Part shown: positions 50,014-57,580 of the stretch, piece by piece
Layout of the letters: every line of letters begins with the position of its first letter
Position numbering within the stretch: position 1 is the stretch's first letter
DNA from: Alcaligenaceae bacterium
Lineage (GTDB): Bacteria; Pseudomonadota; Gammaproteobacteria; Burkholderiales; Burkholderiaceae_B
Length of the DNA: 64,000 nt
Assembly (NCBI GenBank): GCA_012518515.1
Contig: JAAYRZ010000132.1
Span: 1-64,000 of the forward strand
Reading direction: 5' to 3'
Program-made: the position numbers and the translations under genes
Notes under the pieces: model-generated
What the model was told of the DNA's origin: nothing
Databases searched by the model: none
What the model saw: only the letters and a program-made list of their open reading frames with translations

Positions 50014-50994
50014 TTAGCTGTCGCGCTCAATGGCGAAACGCGCTAATTGAAGTAAAGACTGTTTATAGATCGAATCAGGGAAGACTGCTAAAGCCTCTTC
50101 AGCTAGTTTTGCTTCACGCTCAGCGATTTGGCGTGTGTATTGCAAGGCATCGGTGGACTTGATCGCTTCGGCAACCGCAGCAAAATCGGCATCACCAGTT
50201 TCGATAGCAGTACGAATCAGTTCTGCGTACTCGGGAGCGCCTTTATCCATCACACGAATTAAAGGTAAGGTCGGCTTACCTTCTCGTAAGTCATCACCGA
50301 CATTTTTACCTAGTGCCTCAGCATCGCCCGAGTAGTCAAGTACATCATCAATTAACTGGAAGGCTGTGCCCATATGGCGTCCATAAGCAGCGGCCGCCTC
50401 TCTCAGTTGTTCAGGTACATCACAAATAATAGCACCGATCTCGGCTGAGGCCTCAAATAGCTTAGCTGTCTTGTAACGCACAACCTGCATATAACGCTCT
50501 ACCGACACGTCAGGATCATGGACATTAAGCAACTGTAATACCTCACCCTCGGCAATCACAGTAGTCGCCTGAGAAAGCACGCGCAACACTTCCATGCGGT
50601 TAATTGAAACCATCATCTCGAAAGAGCGCGAGTATAAATAGTCACCCACCAACACACTAGCGGCATTACCAAATACAGCATTGGCAGTCTCACGACCACG
50701 TCGCATATCCGACTCATCGACTACGTCATCATGTAACAAAGTCGAAGTATGAATAAATTCGACAGTAGCTGCTAATAAATGATGGTCTTGGAACTCCTTA
50801 TCTTGCTGCTGATAACCAAGGGCATTTGCCACCATCACAACTAAGGCCGGACGCAAACGCTTGCCGCCGGAACTAATAATATACTCACCAACGGTGCGAA
50901 TCATAACGACTTCTGAATTCAGATAAGAACGTATGACGAAGTCAATAGCCTCCATATCACCTGTGATTGGACTTAAAATCTGCGTAGCGCTCAA
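50014..50994 (-). CDS. ispB: polyprenyl (octaprenyl) diphosphate synthase
   Basis: Makes the ubiquinone side chain from isoprenyl diphosphates. The two aspartate-rich motifs are LLHDDVVDESDMRRG and QLIDDVLDYSGD, plus GGKRLRPALV. It starts at a TTG with AGGAAG 6-8 nt upstream (326 residues); ATG at 50955 is an alternative. The C8 product is inferred from family placement. In related genomes it is divergent from rplU; here its divergent neighbour is the DUF815 gene. Confidence 0.92.
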   Translation of the reverse strand: MSATQILSPITGDMEAIDFVIRSYLNSEVVMIRTVGEYIISSGGKRLRPALVVMVANALGYQQQDKEFQDHHLLAATVEFIHTSTLLHDDVVDESDMRRGRETANAVFGNAASVLVGDYLYSRSFEMMVSINRMEVLRVLSQATTVIAEGEVLQLLNVHDPDVSVERYMQVVRYKTAKLFEASAEIGAIICDVPEQLREAAAAYGRHMGTAFQLIDDVLDYSGDAEALGKNVGDDLREGKPTLPLIRVMDKGAPEYAELIRTAIETGDADFAAVAEAIKSTDALQYTRQIAEREAKLAEEALAVFPDSIYKQSLLQLARFAIERDS

Positions 50995-51214
50995 GACTCT
51001 TCCTGATAATTAAAATTTAAACGGTTAGAAAATCACTTTGAATGATAAGCGAGTCCGGCCAAAACTATAGCTAGGCACCGGAAACTCACTTCCCTTTCAA
51101 AGTAATCTAAAATCATTCTATTATAGGGGATAATCCACCAATTTAAAATTCAACAGTGATAATCTTGTAGTCATTTATTAGATATCATTTATAGCCTTTA
51201 GGTTTTTAGTTTTT

Positions 51215-52150
51215 ATGACAATGCATAAAAAAAGTGAAAGCACGCTCAACGTGAATTCTACAAAACAGTCACAATCAGGCACTTCACCCTGTTTAGATGA
51301 GCTGATGCAAAGCGCTCATCAAGTACTATTGCAATTACAGGCATGGCTACCTCCTGCACCACCTGAAACTGACTGGAGTGCTGTTGCTTATCGCTGGCGT
51401 CGCAAAGGCAACACGGCTTGGTTAGAGCCTATTCATAAGATTGATACAATCGAGCCCATCGATCTACTGCATATTGAGCGTCAAAAAGAAATTCTCGAAC
51501 GCAACACTCGCATGTTCGTCCAAGGCAAACCTGCTAATAATGTCCTTATGACAGGAACCCGCGGCACAGGCAAAAGCTCACTTGTCCGTGCCATGCTAAG
51601 CCAATTTTCGCCTGCCGGCTTACGTCTTATCGAGGTTGATAAATCAGATTTAAGTGATCTGCACGACATCGTTGACCTAGTACGGGAACGCCAAGAGCGT
51701 TTTATCGTTTTTTGTGATGACCTGTCTTTTGAACAAGGTGAATCAGGCTATAAGGATTTAAAATCAATTCTAGATGGCTCTATTGCTGATAGTGGTGATA
51801 ATGTACTGATTTATGCGACATCCAACCGCCGTCACCTAATGCCAGAATTTAATTCTGAAAACTTGGAAAGCACCAGCGGCCCTCAAGGTGAAATTCATCC
51901 GGGAGAAGCGATTGAAGAAAAAGTATCTCTATCTGAACGCTTCGGTATCTGGTTATCCTTTTATCCTTTCAGCCAAGATGAGTACTTAACCATTGTAAAT
52001 TATTGGCTAAGAAATCTCGGCTGCCCAGAGGAGCATATCGCAGAGAGTCGTACCGAAGCGCTACAGTGGGCTCTACAAAGAGGCTCGCGCTCTGGTCGTG
52101 TCGCACGTCACTTTGCTCGTGACTGGACTGCCAGACACCTCGACAATTAG
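51215..52150 (+). CDS. DUF815 family AAA-type ATPase
   Basis: A P-loop ATPase of unknown function. Walker A is MTGTRGTGKSSLVRAM near residue 112-127, Walker B is RFIVFCDDLSFE near 165-176, and a sensor-like IYATSNRRHLMPE follows. The N-terminal about 80 residues include a Trp/Arg block (AYRWRRKGNTAWLEPI) conserved in this family. No strong Shine-Dalgarno is seen. It is followed after 34 nt by the Nudix-ThiE gene, a usual pairing. argJ, its common upstream neighbour, is 10 kb away here. Confidence 0.85.
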   Translation: MTMHKKSESTLNVNSTKQSQSGTSPCLDELMQSAHQVLLQLQAWLPPAPPETDWSAVAYRWRRKGNTAWLEPIHKIDTIEPIDLLHIERQKEILERNTRMFVQGKPANNVLMTGTRGTGKSSLVRAMLSQFSPAGLRLIEVDKSDLSDLHDIVDLVRERQERFIVFCDDLSFEQGESGYKDLKSILDGSIADSGDNVLIYATSNRRHLMPEFNSENLESTSGPQGEIHPGEAIEEKVSLSERFGIWLSFYPFSQDEYLTIVNYWLRNLGCPEEHIAESRTEALQWALQRGSRSGRVARHFARDWTARHLDN

Positions 52151-52184
52151 CTATTACCCTACCCCAGAACTATCAGGAGCATCC

Positions 52185-53150
52185 ATGTCCGCAAGTAAAC
52201 CTTTTTTAGACGTAGCCGTTGGCGTCATGATCAATTCTGATGGCGAGATTCTTTTGGCTCAACGACCCGAAGACAAGTCTTGGCCAGGTTGGTGGGAGTT
52301 TCCCGGCGGTAAAATTGAAAGTGGTGAAACTGCAAAAGATGCCCTGATACGTGAACTTAAAGAGGAACTGGACGTCACTGTGACTGCCGCTACGCCTTGG
52401 GTAAAATTTGATTATGAATACCCTAAAACAAAAGTCCGTTTAGCCTTTTTCCTAGTGACTGCTTGGGATGGGGAACCTCAAGGGCTAGAGCAACAGCTCT
52501 TTGCCTGGACTCGGGTAGAAAAAGCCGCTGCACTAGGCAATTTACTTCCTGCTTCATTACCTCCTTTACAGTGGCTAAGCCTTCCGCCTCTTTATTCGAT
52601 TACACCCGATTTAAATCCAGAGTGTGCAGCTGAAGAGTTAACGACCTATTTAGAACAAGCCCTTGCTAAGGGTGTGCGTCTATTCCAGTTTCGTCAGCCC
52701 AACTGGCCAAAAGGTTCTGCCTGCAAGGAATTAAAAGTCATTTTTGATGGCTTTATGGCGCAATGTCATCAGCATGGGGTTAAATTATTAGTTAATAGTA
52801 TCCATCCTCGAAACTGGTGGACAGCAGCTGACGGTGTCCAGCTACGTGCTACTGATGCAATAGCGCTTGAAGAGCGCCCTATCCCCGAGGATAAACTACT
52901 CGGTATATCAACCCATCATCTGGCTGATATTTTATATGCTCAGATTTTAAAAGCTGATTTTCTTGTGCTAGGACATATCAAAGAAACTGCTAGCCATCCG
53001 GAAGTAGAACCACTCGGATGGGAGGAGTTTGCTAGTCTTGCAGAGCAAGCCGCACGCCCAGTTTATGCCATCGGCGGTCTCAAACCTAATGACCTAAATA
53101 TAGCCCGTCAATACCACGCTCATGGAGTAGCAGGCATTAGTGCATTTTGA
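52185..53150 (+). CDS. Nudix hydrolase (MutT-type) fused to a ThiE/TenI-like domain
   Basis: The N-terminal Nudix domain has the full box GGKIESGETAKDALIRELKEEL (Nudix signature, about residues 37-58) after WPGWWEFPGG, which suggests hydrolysis of oxidised nucleoside triphosphates. The C-terminal half (about 140-321) is a thiamine-phosphate-synthase-like barrel with FQFRQPNWP, LLVNSIHPRNWWTAADGVQLR, GISTHH and AIGGLKPNDL. This fusion is known in gamma- and betaproteobacteria. I chose the ATG at 52185 (321 residues) because CAGGAG is 5-6 nt upstream; the longer frame overlaps DUF815. Confidence 0.9.
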   Translation: MSASKPFLDVAVGVMINSDGEILLAQRPEDKSWPGWWEFPGGKIESGETAKDALIRELKEELDVTVTAATPWVKFDYEYPKTKVRLAFFLVTAWDGEPQGLEQQLFAWTRVEKAAALGNLLPASLPPLQWLSLPPLYSITPDLNPECAAEELTTYLEQALAKGVRLFQFRQPNWPKGSACKELKVIFDGFMAQCHQHGVKLLVNSIHPRNWWTAADGVQLRATDAIALEERPIPEDKLLGISTHHLADILYAQILKADFLVLGHIKETASHPEVEPLGWEEFASLAEQAARPVYAIGGLKPNDLNIARQYHAHGVAGISAF

Positions 53151-53219
53151 GTATAAAACTGCCTGACTTCAGTGATTCAAATAATGGATAATTAATTTTA
53201 TCCAACTGCCCCTAAGTAC

Positions 53220-53248
53220 TTGACCGGCATGCTCATTAAAGATATATT
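53220..53248 (+). promoter_or_regulatory. sigma-70 promoter for nnrS-nsrR
   Basis: TTGACC at 53220-53225, a 17-nt spacer, and TATATT at 53243-53248. Transcription would start near 53255, and the -10 and start point both lie inside the palindrome at 53236-53264. Confidence 0.65.
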
Positions 53249-53261
53249 TGATATATATCTT
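53239..53261 (+). promoter_or_regulatory. candidate NsrR operator
   Basis: AAGATATATTT-G-ATATATATCTT is an 11-1-11 palindrome with one mismatch, the layout of known NsrR sites (AAGATGCATTT-type half sites). It extends as a perfect outer TTAAAGATATA/TATATCTTTAA repeat (53236-53264). It lies over the -10 of the nnrS promoter, so bound NsrR would block transcription until NO damages its cluster. Confidence 0.65.
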
Positions 53262-53280
53262 TAATTAAGGAGCGTTAAAT

Positions 53281-54519
53281 ATGCTGCAGATTCAACCTCC
53301 CGGCGCAAAACCTCATTCCCCTCATCCCCTTTTAAATATGGGATTTAGAATATTTTTTGCCAGTGCCGGTGTCTTTGCAATTATCACCATGTTACTCTGG
53401 ATTTTTGTCTTTATGGGCAAATTAAGTCTAGGTGGTGTTGTTTTTCAACCATTTTACTGGCATGCTCACGAGATGCTTTATGGCTATACCATGGCTATTA
53501 TTGCAGGTTTCTTATTGACGGCGGTACAAACATGGACCGGCGTTACTATGCCTTACGGTAAGCACCTGCTAGGCATATTCAGTTTCTGGGCTATCAGCCG
53601 ACTGATCTGGGCCCTAACCGCCTTTAATCCAAGCCAAGAGCTTACTGTCACGCTCGTCATCATCGCTTTTATATCCGATATGATTTTTATGGCTTGGATG
53701 GCTTTTGTAGTCACCCGTGCAGTAGTTAAGGCCAAGCAAAAGCGCCAAATCGGCATTGTTTCTAAAATAATTTTATTAACTGTATCTAACGCACTCTGTT
53801 ATATCGGTATTTTGAGTCAAAACATCAGCTTAAATCGTATCGGTATTTATCTCGGATTTTATTTAATTATCGGCCTAGTTCTTACGGTAGGTCGTCGCGT
53901 CACCCCCTTCTTTATACAAAAAGGCTTAAGCGTGGGTCAGACTACCGAGGTAAAAGTCAAAAACTCTAAAACACTAGATTCACTAAGTTTAGGATTTTTT
54001 GTCATCTTTTTTATCTCGGATGTATTTTTACCAAACCCCATCCTCTTAAGTTTGGCTGCACTTGCGACGGCTGCTGTTAATCTTATCCGATTAGCCGGCT
54101 GGTACCATCCGGGCATCTGGAAAAAGCCCTTGCTCTGGTCTCTTTTCTTAGCCTTTTTCGGTATGTGTCTTGGTCTAGTTTTATACGCACTACAAGCATG
54201 GGGTATTGGTACTCATAGTCTTGCCGTCCATGGTTTAGCGATGTCAGGAATTGCCCTTATGACCGTTGCCATGGTCACTCGTGTATCCTTGGGTCACACA
54301 GGCCGCAGCATCCATCAACCACCTAAAACTGTACCCTGGATGTTTGTCCTATTAATCATCGCCTTTGTTGCACGCGTGCTCCTACCGATCTTTGACATGA
54401 GCTCATACATTATGTGGCTGATGATTGCTCAGACCTCTTGGATACTTTGTTTTGTCTTATTCTGCATAAGTTACATCCCTATCTTGTCTAAAGACAGAGT
54501 AGATGGCGCTTTCGGATAA
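53281..54519 (+). CDS. nnrS: NnrS family membrane protein
   Basis: A polytopic membrane protein of the NO response, reported as a haem- and copper-containing protein in Rhodobacter. I count about 12 hydrophobic segments. Conserved motifs include NMGFRIFFASAGVFAI, the histidine-bearing FYWHAHEMLYGYTMAIIAGFLLTA, GRRVTPFFI and AVHGLAMSGIALMTVAMVTRVSLGHTGR. At 412 residues it is typical. AAGGAG lies 8 nt before the ATG. It is co-transcribed with the nsrR-like gene 29 nt downstream. Confidence 0.92.
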   Translation: MLQIQPPGAKPHSPHPLLNMGFRIFFASAGVFAIITMLLWIFVFMGKLSLGGVVFQPFYWHAHEMLYGYTMAIIAGFLLTAVQTWTGVTMPYGKHLLGIFSFWAISRLIWALTAFNPSQELTVTLVIIAFISDMIFMAWMAFVVTRAVVKAKQKRQIGIVSKIILLTVSNALCYIGILSQNISLNRIGIYLGFYLIIGLVLTVGRRVTPFFIQKGLSVGQTTEVKVKNSKTLDSLSLGFFVIFFISDVFLPNPILLSLAALATAAVNLIRLAGWYHPGIWKKPLLWSLFLAFFGMCLGLVLYALQAWGIGTHSLAVHGLAMSGIALMTVAMVTRVSLGHTGRSIHQPPKTVPWMFVLLIIAFVARVLLPIFDMSSYIMWLMIAQTSWILCFVLFCISYIPILSKDRVDGAFG

Positions 54520-54548
54520 AGTAAAACATCTTATAGGATAAATTATTT

Positions 54549-55058
54549 ATGCGTCTAACAACCTATAGTGATTATGCCCTGCGTTGCCTGATTTATTTAG
54601 CAACGCAGGACGAACCTGACAAACTGGTGAATATTCAAGACATTGCCGATGCCTATGACATCTCTAAAAACCATTTGACTAAAATTGTTCATCAGCTTGC
54701 CACGCTCGGTTATATCGAGAGTGTTCGTGGTAGAAATGGAGGTATTCGTTTGGCTAAGCTCCCTAAAAACATCAATATCGGTACCGTCATACGACAAACT
54801 GAATCTGATTTTTCAATTGTGGACTGCTTTGCACCCATCGATAAAAACGTTTTTGTCACTCCTCAAACATCTAAAAAATTTCCTGGAGAAAACATTACGA
54901 TTAAACAACAAATTTCACTCTGTAAAATTAGTCCTGCATGCAAACTAAAAGGCGTATTCTATGAAGCAACGCAAAGCTTTTTAAGCGTACTGGATCGCTA
55001 TACGCTAGAGGATATGACCATGAACCGGAGTGAATTAACTCAACTGTTTAACTCGTAA
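54549..55058 (+). CDS. nsrR: Rrf2-family NO-sensing repressor NsrR with an insertion in its cluster loop
   Basis: A winged-helix Rrf2 regulator. It starts MRLTTYSDYALRCLIYLA, with the recognition region SKNHLTKIVHQLA and RGRNGGIRLAK. Three cysteines that would bind the Fe-S cluster are at about 93, 125 and 131, and the segment CKISPACKLKGVF is NsrR-like. But the first spacing is C-X31-C instead of C-X4..8-C: about 27 extra residues (54828-54920) sit in the cluster loop. It has 169 residues. It follows nnrS and probably controls its own operon. Confidence 0.88.
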   Translation: MRLTTYSDYALRCLIYLATQDEPDKLVNIQDIADAYDISKNHLTKIVHQLATLGYIESVRGRNGGIRLAKLPKNINIGTVIRQTESDFSIVDCFAPIDKNVFVTPQTSKKFPGENITIKQQISLCKISPACKLKGVFYEATQSFLSVLDRYTLEDMTMNRSELTQLFNS

Positions 55059-55087
55059 CTTAATAAAGCAGCTAGCAGCCATAAATA

Positions 55088-55126
55088 ATAAAGCGGTTGG
55101 GGCTAATCTGTCCTCAACCGCTTTAT
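55088..55126. terminator. bidirectional terminator after nsrR
   Basis: ATAAAGCGGTTG (55088-55099) pairs with CAACCGCTTTAT (55115-55126), extended by two more pairs inside. It separates the convergent nsrR and YkvI-type genes. Confidence 0.8.
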
Positions 55127-55150
55127 CAATTTTATAACTTAATTAACCGT

Positions 55151-56218
55151 TTAAGCTGCTTTTCTGGTCTTCAACCAATACCAAGTAATTGCCAACATAA
55201 TGACAACACCAAGCACACCCATTAACGGGTAAACAGAACCAACTAAATTACCAAAACCATAATCACTTAGCCAAATACCGATCACAGTAGAAACAACAGC
55301 TATTACTCTAAATTTGTTTGTGTTTGGTTCAGCCCAGCGTACGGCAAAGGCAAAGAACATACCAACCGCTGTACTATAAATCATAGCAATCAACGCTATT
55401 GCAGTTAGATAAGTCAAACCCACATGAATTTTACCAGCTAATAATAAGGTAGGTATTTCAATATCATGCAGCTTATCAATATTTAAATATAAAGCAAAGT
55501 TCAAGAAAACGATCAAGAAACCTAAGCCTAAACCACCTAAAACACCTCCAAAGCCAGATTCTCGCTCAGACTTATTTAACCCCCCCATAACTGCTAACAT
55601 TGGGAAACCCACACCTATGTTAAAAGCAGCATAAAGCACACCACTCATGGCCCAGCTAGGCACAGTCCAGCCTAATAAATTAATCACTGTATATTCCGCC
55701 GCATGAGCATTTTGATTTGCAATATCAAAATTACCAGTGAATACAGAATAGACCATGATCGCTATAATAATAAATAGCAAGAAAGGAATAACTGCGCTAA
55801 TCAAGTAAATAATACTTTTAAGATTTAAGCAAAGAGTTAGGATGACAAGAACTGTCATTACGATAGAGCCCATCATAGGTTCCCACCCAAACTGCTGATT
55901 CAGCGTTGCACCAGCAGCAGCCAACATAATAACGCCAACACCATAGAGAAAAAAGTTCAAGATGACATCAACTACTGCACCACCAGTCGTACCAAATAAG
56001 CGAGCTAAAACCTGGTTATGTGACTTAGCCTGCATTTTCGAGCTAATTTGTGCAATTTGCATACCAACAAATGCAAATAAAAATGCAGCCACTACTGAAC
56101 CACCAATGCCCCATACTCCATAACCGGTAAAGAATTCAATCACCTCTCTACCTGAGGCAAAACCACCACCAATTACTACTGACATATAAGCCAGAGCAAT
56201 CAATAAAGTCTGTTTCAT
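55151..56218 (-). CDS. YkvI-type membrane transporter
   Basis: A 355-residue polytopic protein with about 10 hydrophobic segments. It starts KQTLLIALAYMSVVIGGGFASGREVIEFF, the unwound-helix glycine motif of APC/LeuT-fold amino-acid carriers, as in the uncharacterised YkvI family. I chose the ATG at 56218 because AGGAG is 10 nt upstream and the fold begins there; a GTG at 56293 lies inside the terminator hairpin. It is downstream of dadA and the gcv genes, so an amino acid such as glycine or D-alanine is a plausible substrate. That is inference. Confidence 0.75.
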   Translation of the reverse strand: MKQTLLIALAYMSVVIGGGFASGREVIEFFTGYGVWGIGGSVVAAFLFAFVGMQIAQISSKMQAKSHNQVLARLFGTTGGAVVDVILNFFLYGVGVIMLAAAGATLNQQFGWEPMMGSIVMTVLVILTLCLNLKSIIYLISAVIPFLLFIIIAIMVYSVFTGNFDIANQNAHAAEYTVINLLGWTVPSWAMSGVLYAAFNIGVGFPMLAVMGGLNKSERESGFGGVLGGLGLGFLIVFLNFALYLNIDKLHDIEIPTLLLAGKIHVGLTYLTAIALIAMIYSTAVGMFFAFAVRWAEPNTNKFRVIAVVSTVIGIWLSDYGFGNLVGSVYPLMGVLGVVIMLAITWYWLKTRKAA

Positions 56219-56252
56219 TTCCTTTTTTCTCCTCTCCACTTGAGTTTTTTCA

Positions 56253-56287
56253 TAAAAACAAGGACTCTTTGCATCGCAAAGAGTCCT
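56253..56287 (-). terminator. terminator/attenuator between dadA and the permease
   Basis: A perfect 12-bp stem, AGGACTCTTTGC with GCAAAGAGTCCT, and a 3-base loop at 56261-56287. On the minus strand it is followed by TTGTTTTTATG. It lies 24 nt after the dadA stop and about 35 nt before the permease ATG. Confidence 0.75.
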
Positions 56288-56310
56288 CAACACAATTAAA
56301 AAACATTAAA

Positions 56311-57564
56311 TTAATAACGTGTAATATCAAAACCATCAACACTGATTTCTGGCGTTTTATCAGCAATCAGATGCGCTGACAACTGCGCTGCCCCACATGC
56401 CATAGTCCAACCAAGCGTTCCATGACCACTATTAATAAATAAATTCGGAAATTTAGTTTTACCAATAATCGGTGTACAATCAGGTGTCTTTGGCCTTAAT
56501 CCAGTCCAAAATGACACATCTCCGCTTAAATCACCGCCTTCTGGGAACAAATCGCCACAAATCATGCGAAGAGTCTCTTCTCGTTTCGAGTTTAAAGTAT
56601 AGTCGAAACCACGTAACTCGGCCATCCCCCCAAGACGAATACGGTTATCAAAGCGTGTTATAGCGACCTTATAAGTCTCATCCAAAATAGTTGAAACAGG
56701 TGCCATCTCCGAATTCGTTATGGGAACTGTGATGGAATAGCCCTTCATCGGATAAATAGGGGCATTCAAACCTAAGGGCTTGATATATTGAGGGGTGAAA
56801 GCTCCTAAGCAAACCACATATTGATCTGCCGTTTCTCTCTTGCCATTAACGATTACGCCCTTAATCTGACCACCTTCATAATCAAAGCGTTCCAGCGTTT
56901 GATTAAAACGGAACTCAACACCTAATTCGGCTGCTTTTTTAGCTAATTGCTGAGTAAACATCAAACAATCACCGGTTTGATCACCCGGTAATCTTAGACC
57001 ACCGCTAATTTTATGAGCGACTTTAGCTAAGGCAGGTTCTGCACCAGCAACACCTTTAGCATCTAAAAGTTCATAAGGCACATCCATTTCTTTTAAGACT
57101 TCAATATCTTTAGAGGCGGCGTCTAATTGTTTTTGGGTTCTAAAAAGCTGTAAGGTACCATTTTTACGGCCCTCGAACTGAATATCAATCTCTTCACGCA
57201 GACTATCCATCACATCACGACTGTACTCTGCGATACGTACTAAACGCTCTTTATTAATAGCGTAGTCCTTGGCATTGCAATGCATCAGCATTTGCCACAT
57301 AAAACGATACTGGTTCATATCGAGCGTGGGTGTAATGGCTAAAGGCGCGTGTTTAGACATCAGCCACTTAACCGCCTTCAGGGGCACTCCTGGTGCTGCC
57401 CAAGGGGTTGAATACCCTGGGGATATTTGGCCTGCATTAGCAAAGCTGGCCTCTTGAGCCACCTCTGATAAGCGCTCAATCACGGTCACTTCAAACCCTT
57501 CCCGAGCCAAAAAATAAGCCGTAGTGGTACCGATAACACCACCACCTAGCACTAAAACACGCAT
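56311..57564 (-). CDS. dadA: D-amino acid dehydrogenase
   Basis: A membrane-associated FAD enzyme that oxidises D-alanine and other D-amino acids to 2-oxo acids, passing electrons to the respiratory chain. The FAD motif [23 protein letters not shown] is at the start. [23 protein letters not shown] and the C-terminal [16 protein letters not shown] are DadA-specific. I chose the ATG at 57564 (417 residues), with AGGAG 8 nt upstream. It starts 16 nt after gcvP, so it is probably on the same transcript. Confidence 0.94.
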   Translation of the reverse strand: MRVLVLGGGVIGTTTAYFLAREGFEVTVIERLSEVAQEASFANAGQISPGYSTPWAAPGVPLKAVKWLMSKHAPLAITPTLDMNQYRFMWQMLMHCNAKDYAINKERLVRIAEYSRDVMDSLREEIDIQFEGRKNGTLQLFRTQKQLDAASKDIEVLKEMDVPYELLDAKGVAGAEPALAKVAHKISGGLRLPGDQTGDCLMFTQQLAKKAAELGVEFRFNQTLERFDYEGGQIKGVIVNGKRETADQYVVCLGAFTPQYIKPLGLNAPIYPMKGYSITVPITNSEMAPVSTILDETYKVAITRFDNRIRLGGMAELRGFDYTLNSKREETLRMICGDLFPEGGDLSGDVSFWTGLRPKTPDCTPIIGKTKFPNLFINSGHGTLGWTMACGAAQLSAHLIADKTPEISVDGFDITRY

Positions 57565-57580
57565 TAAATTACTCCTGCTT

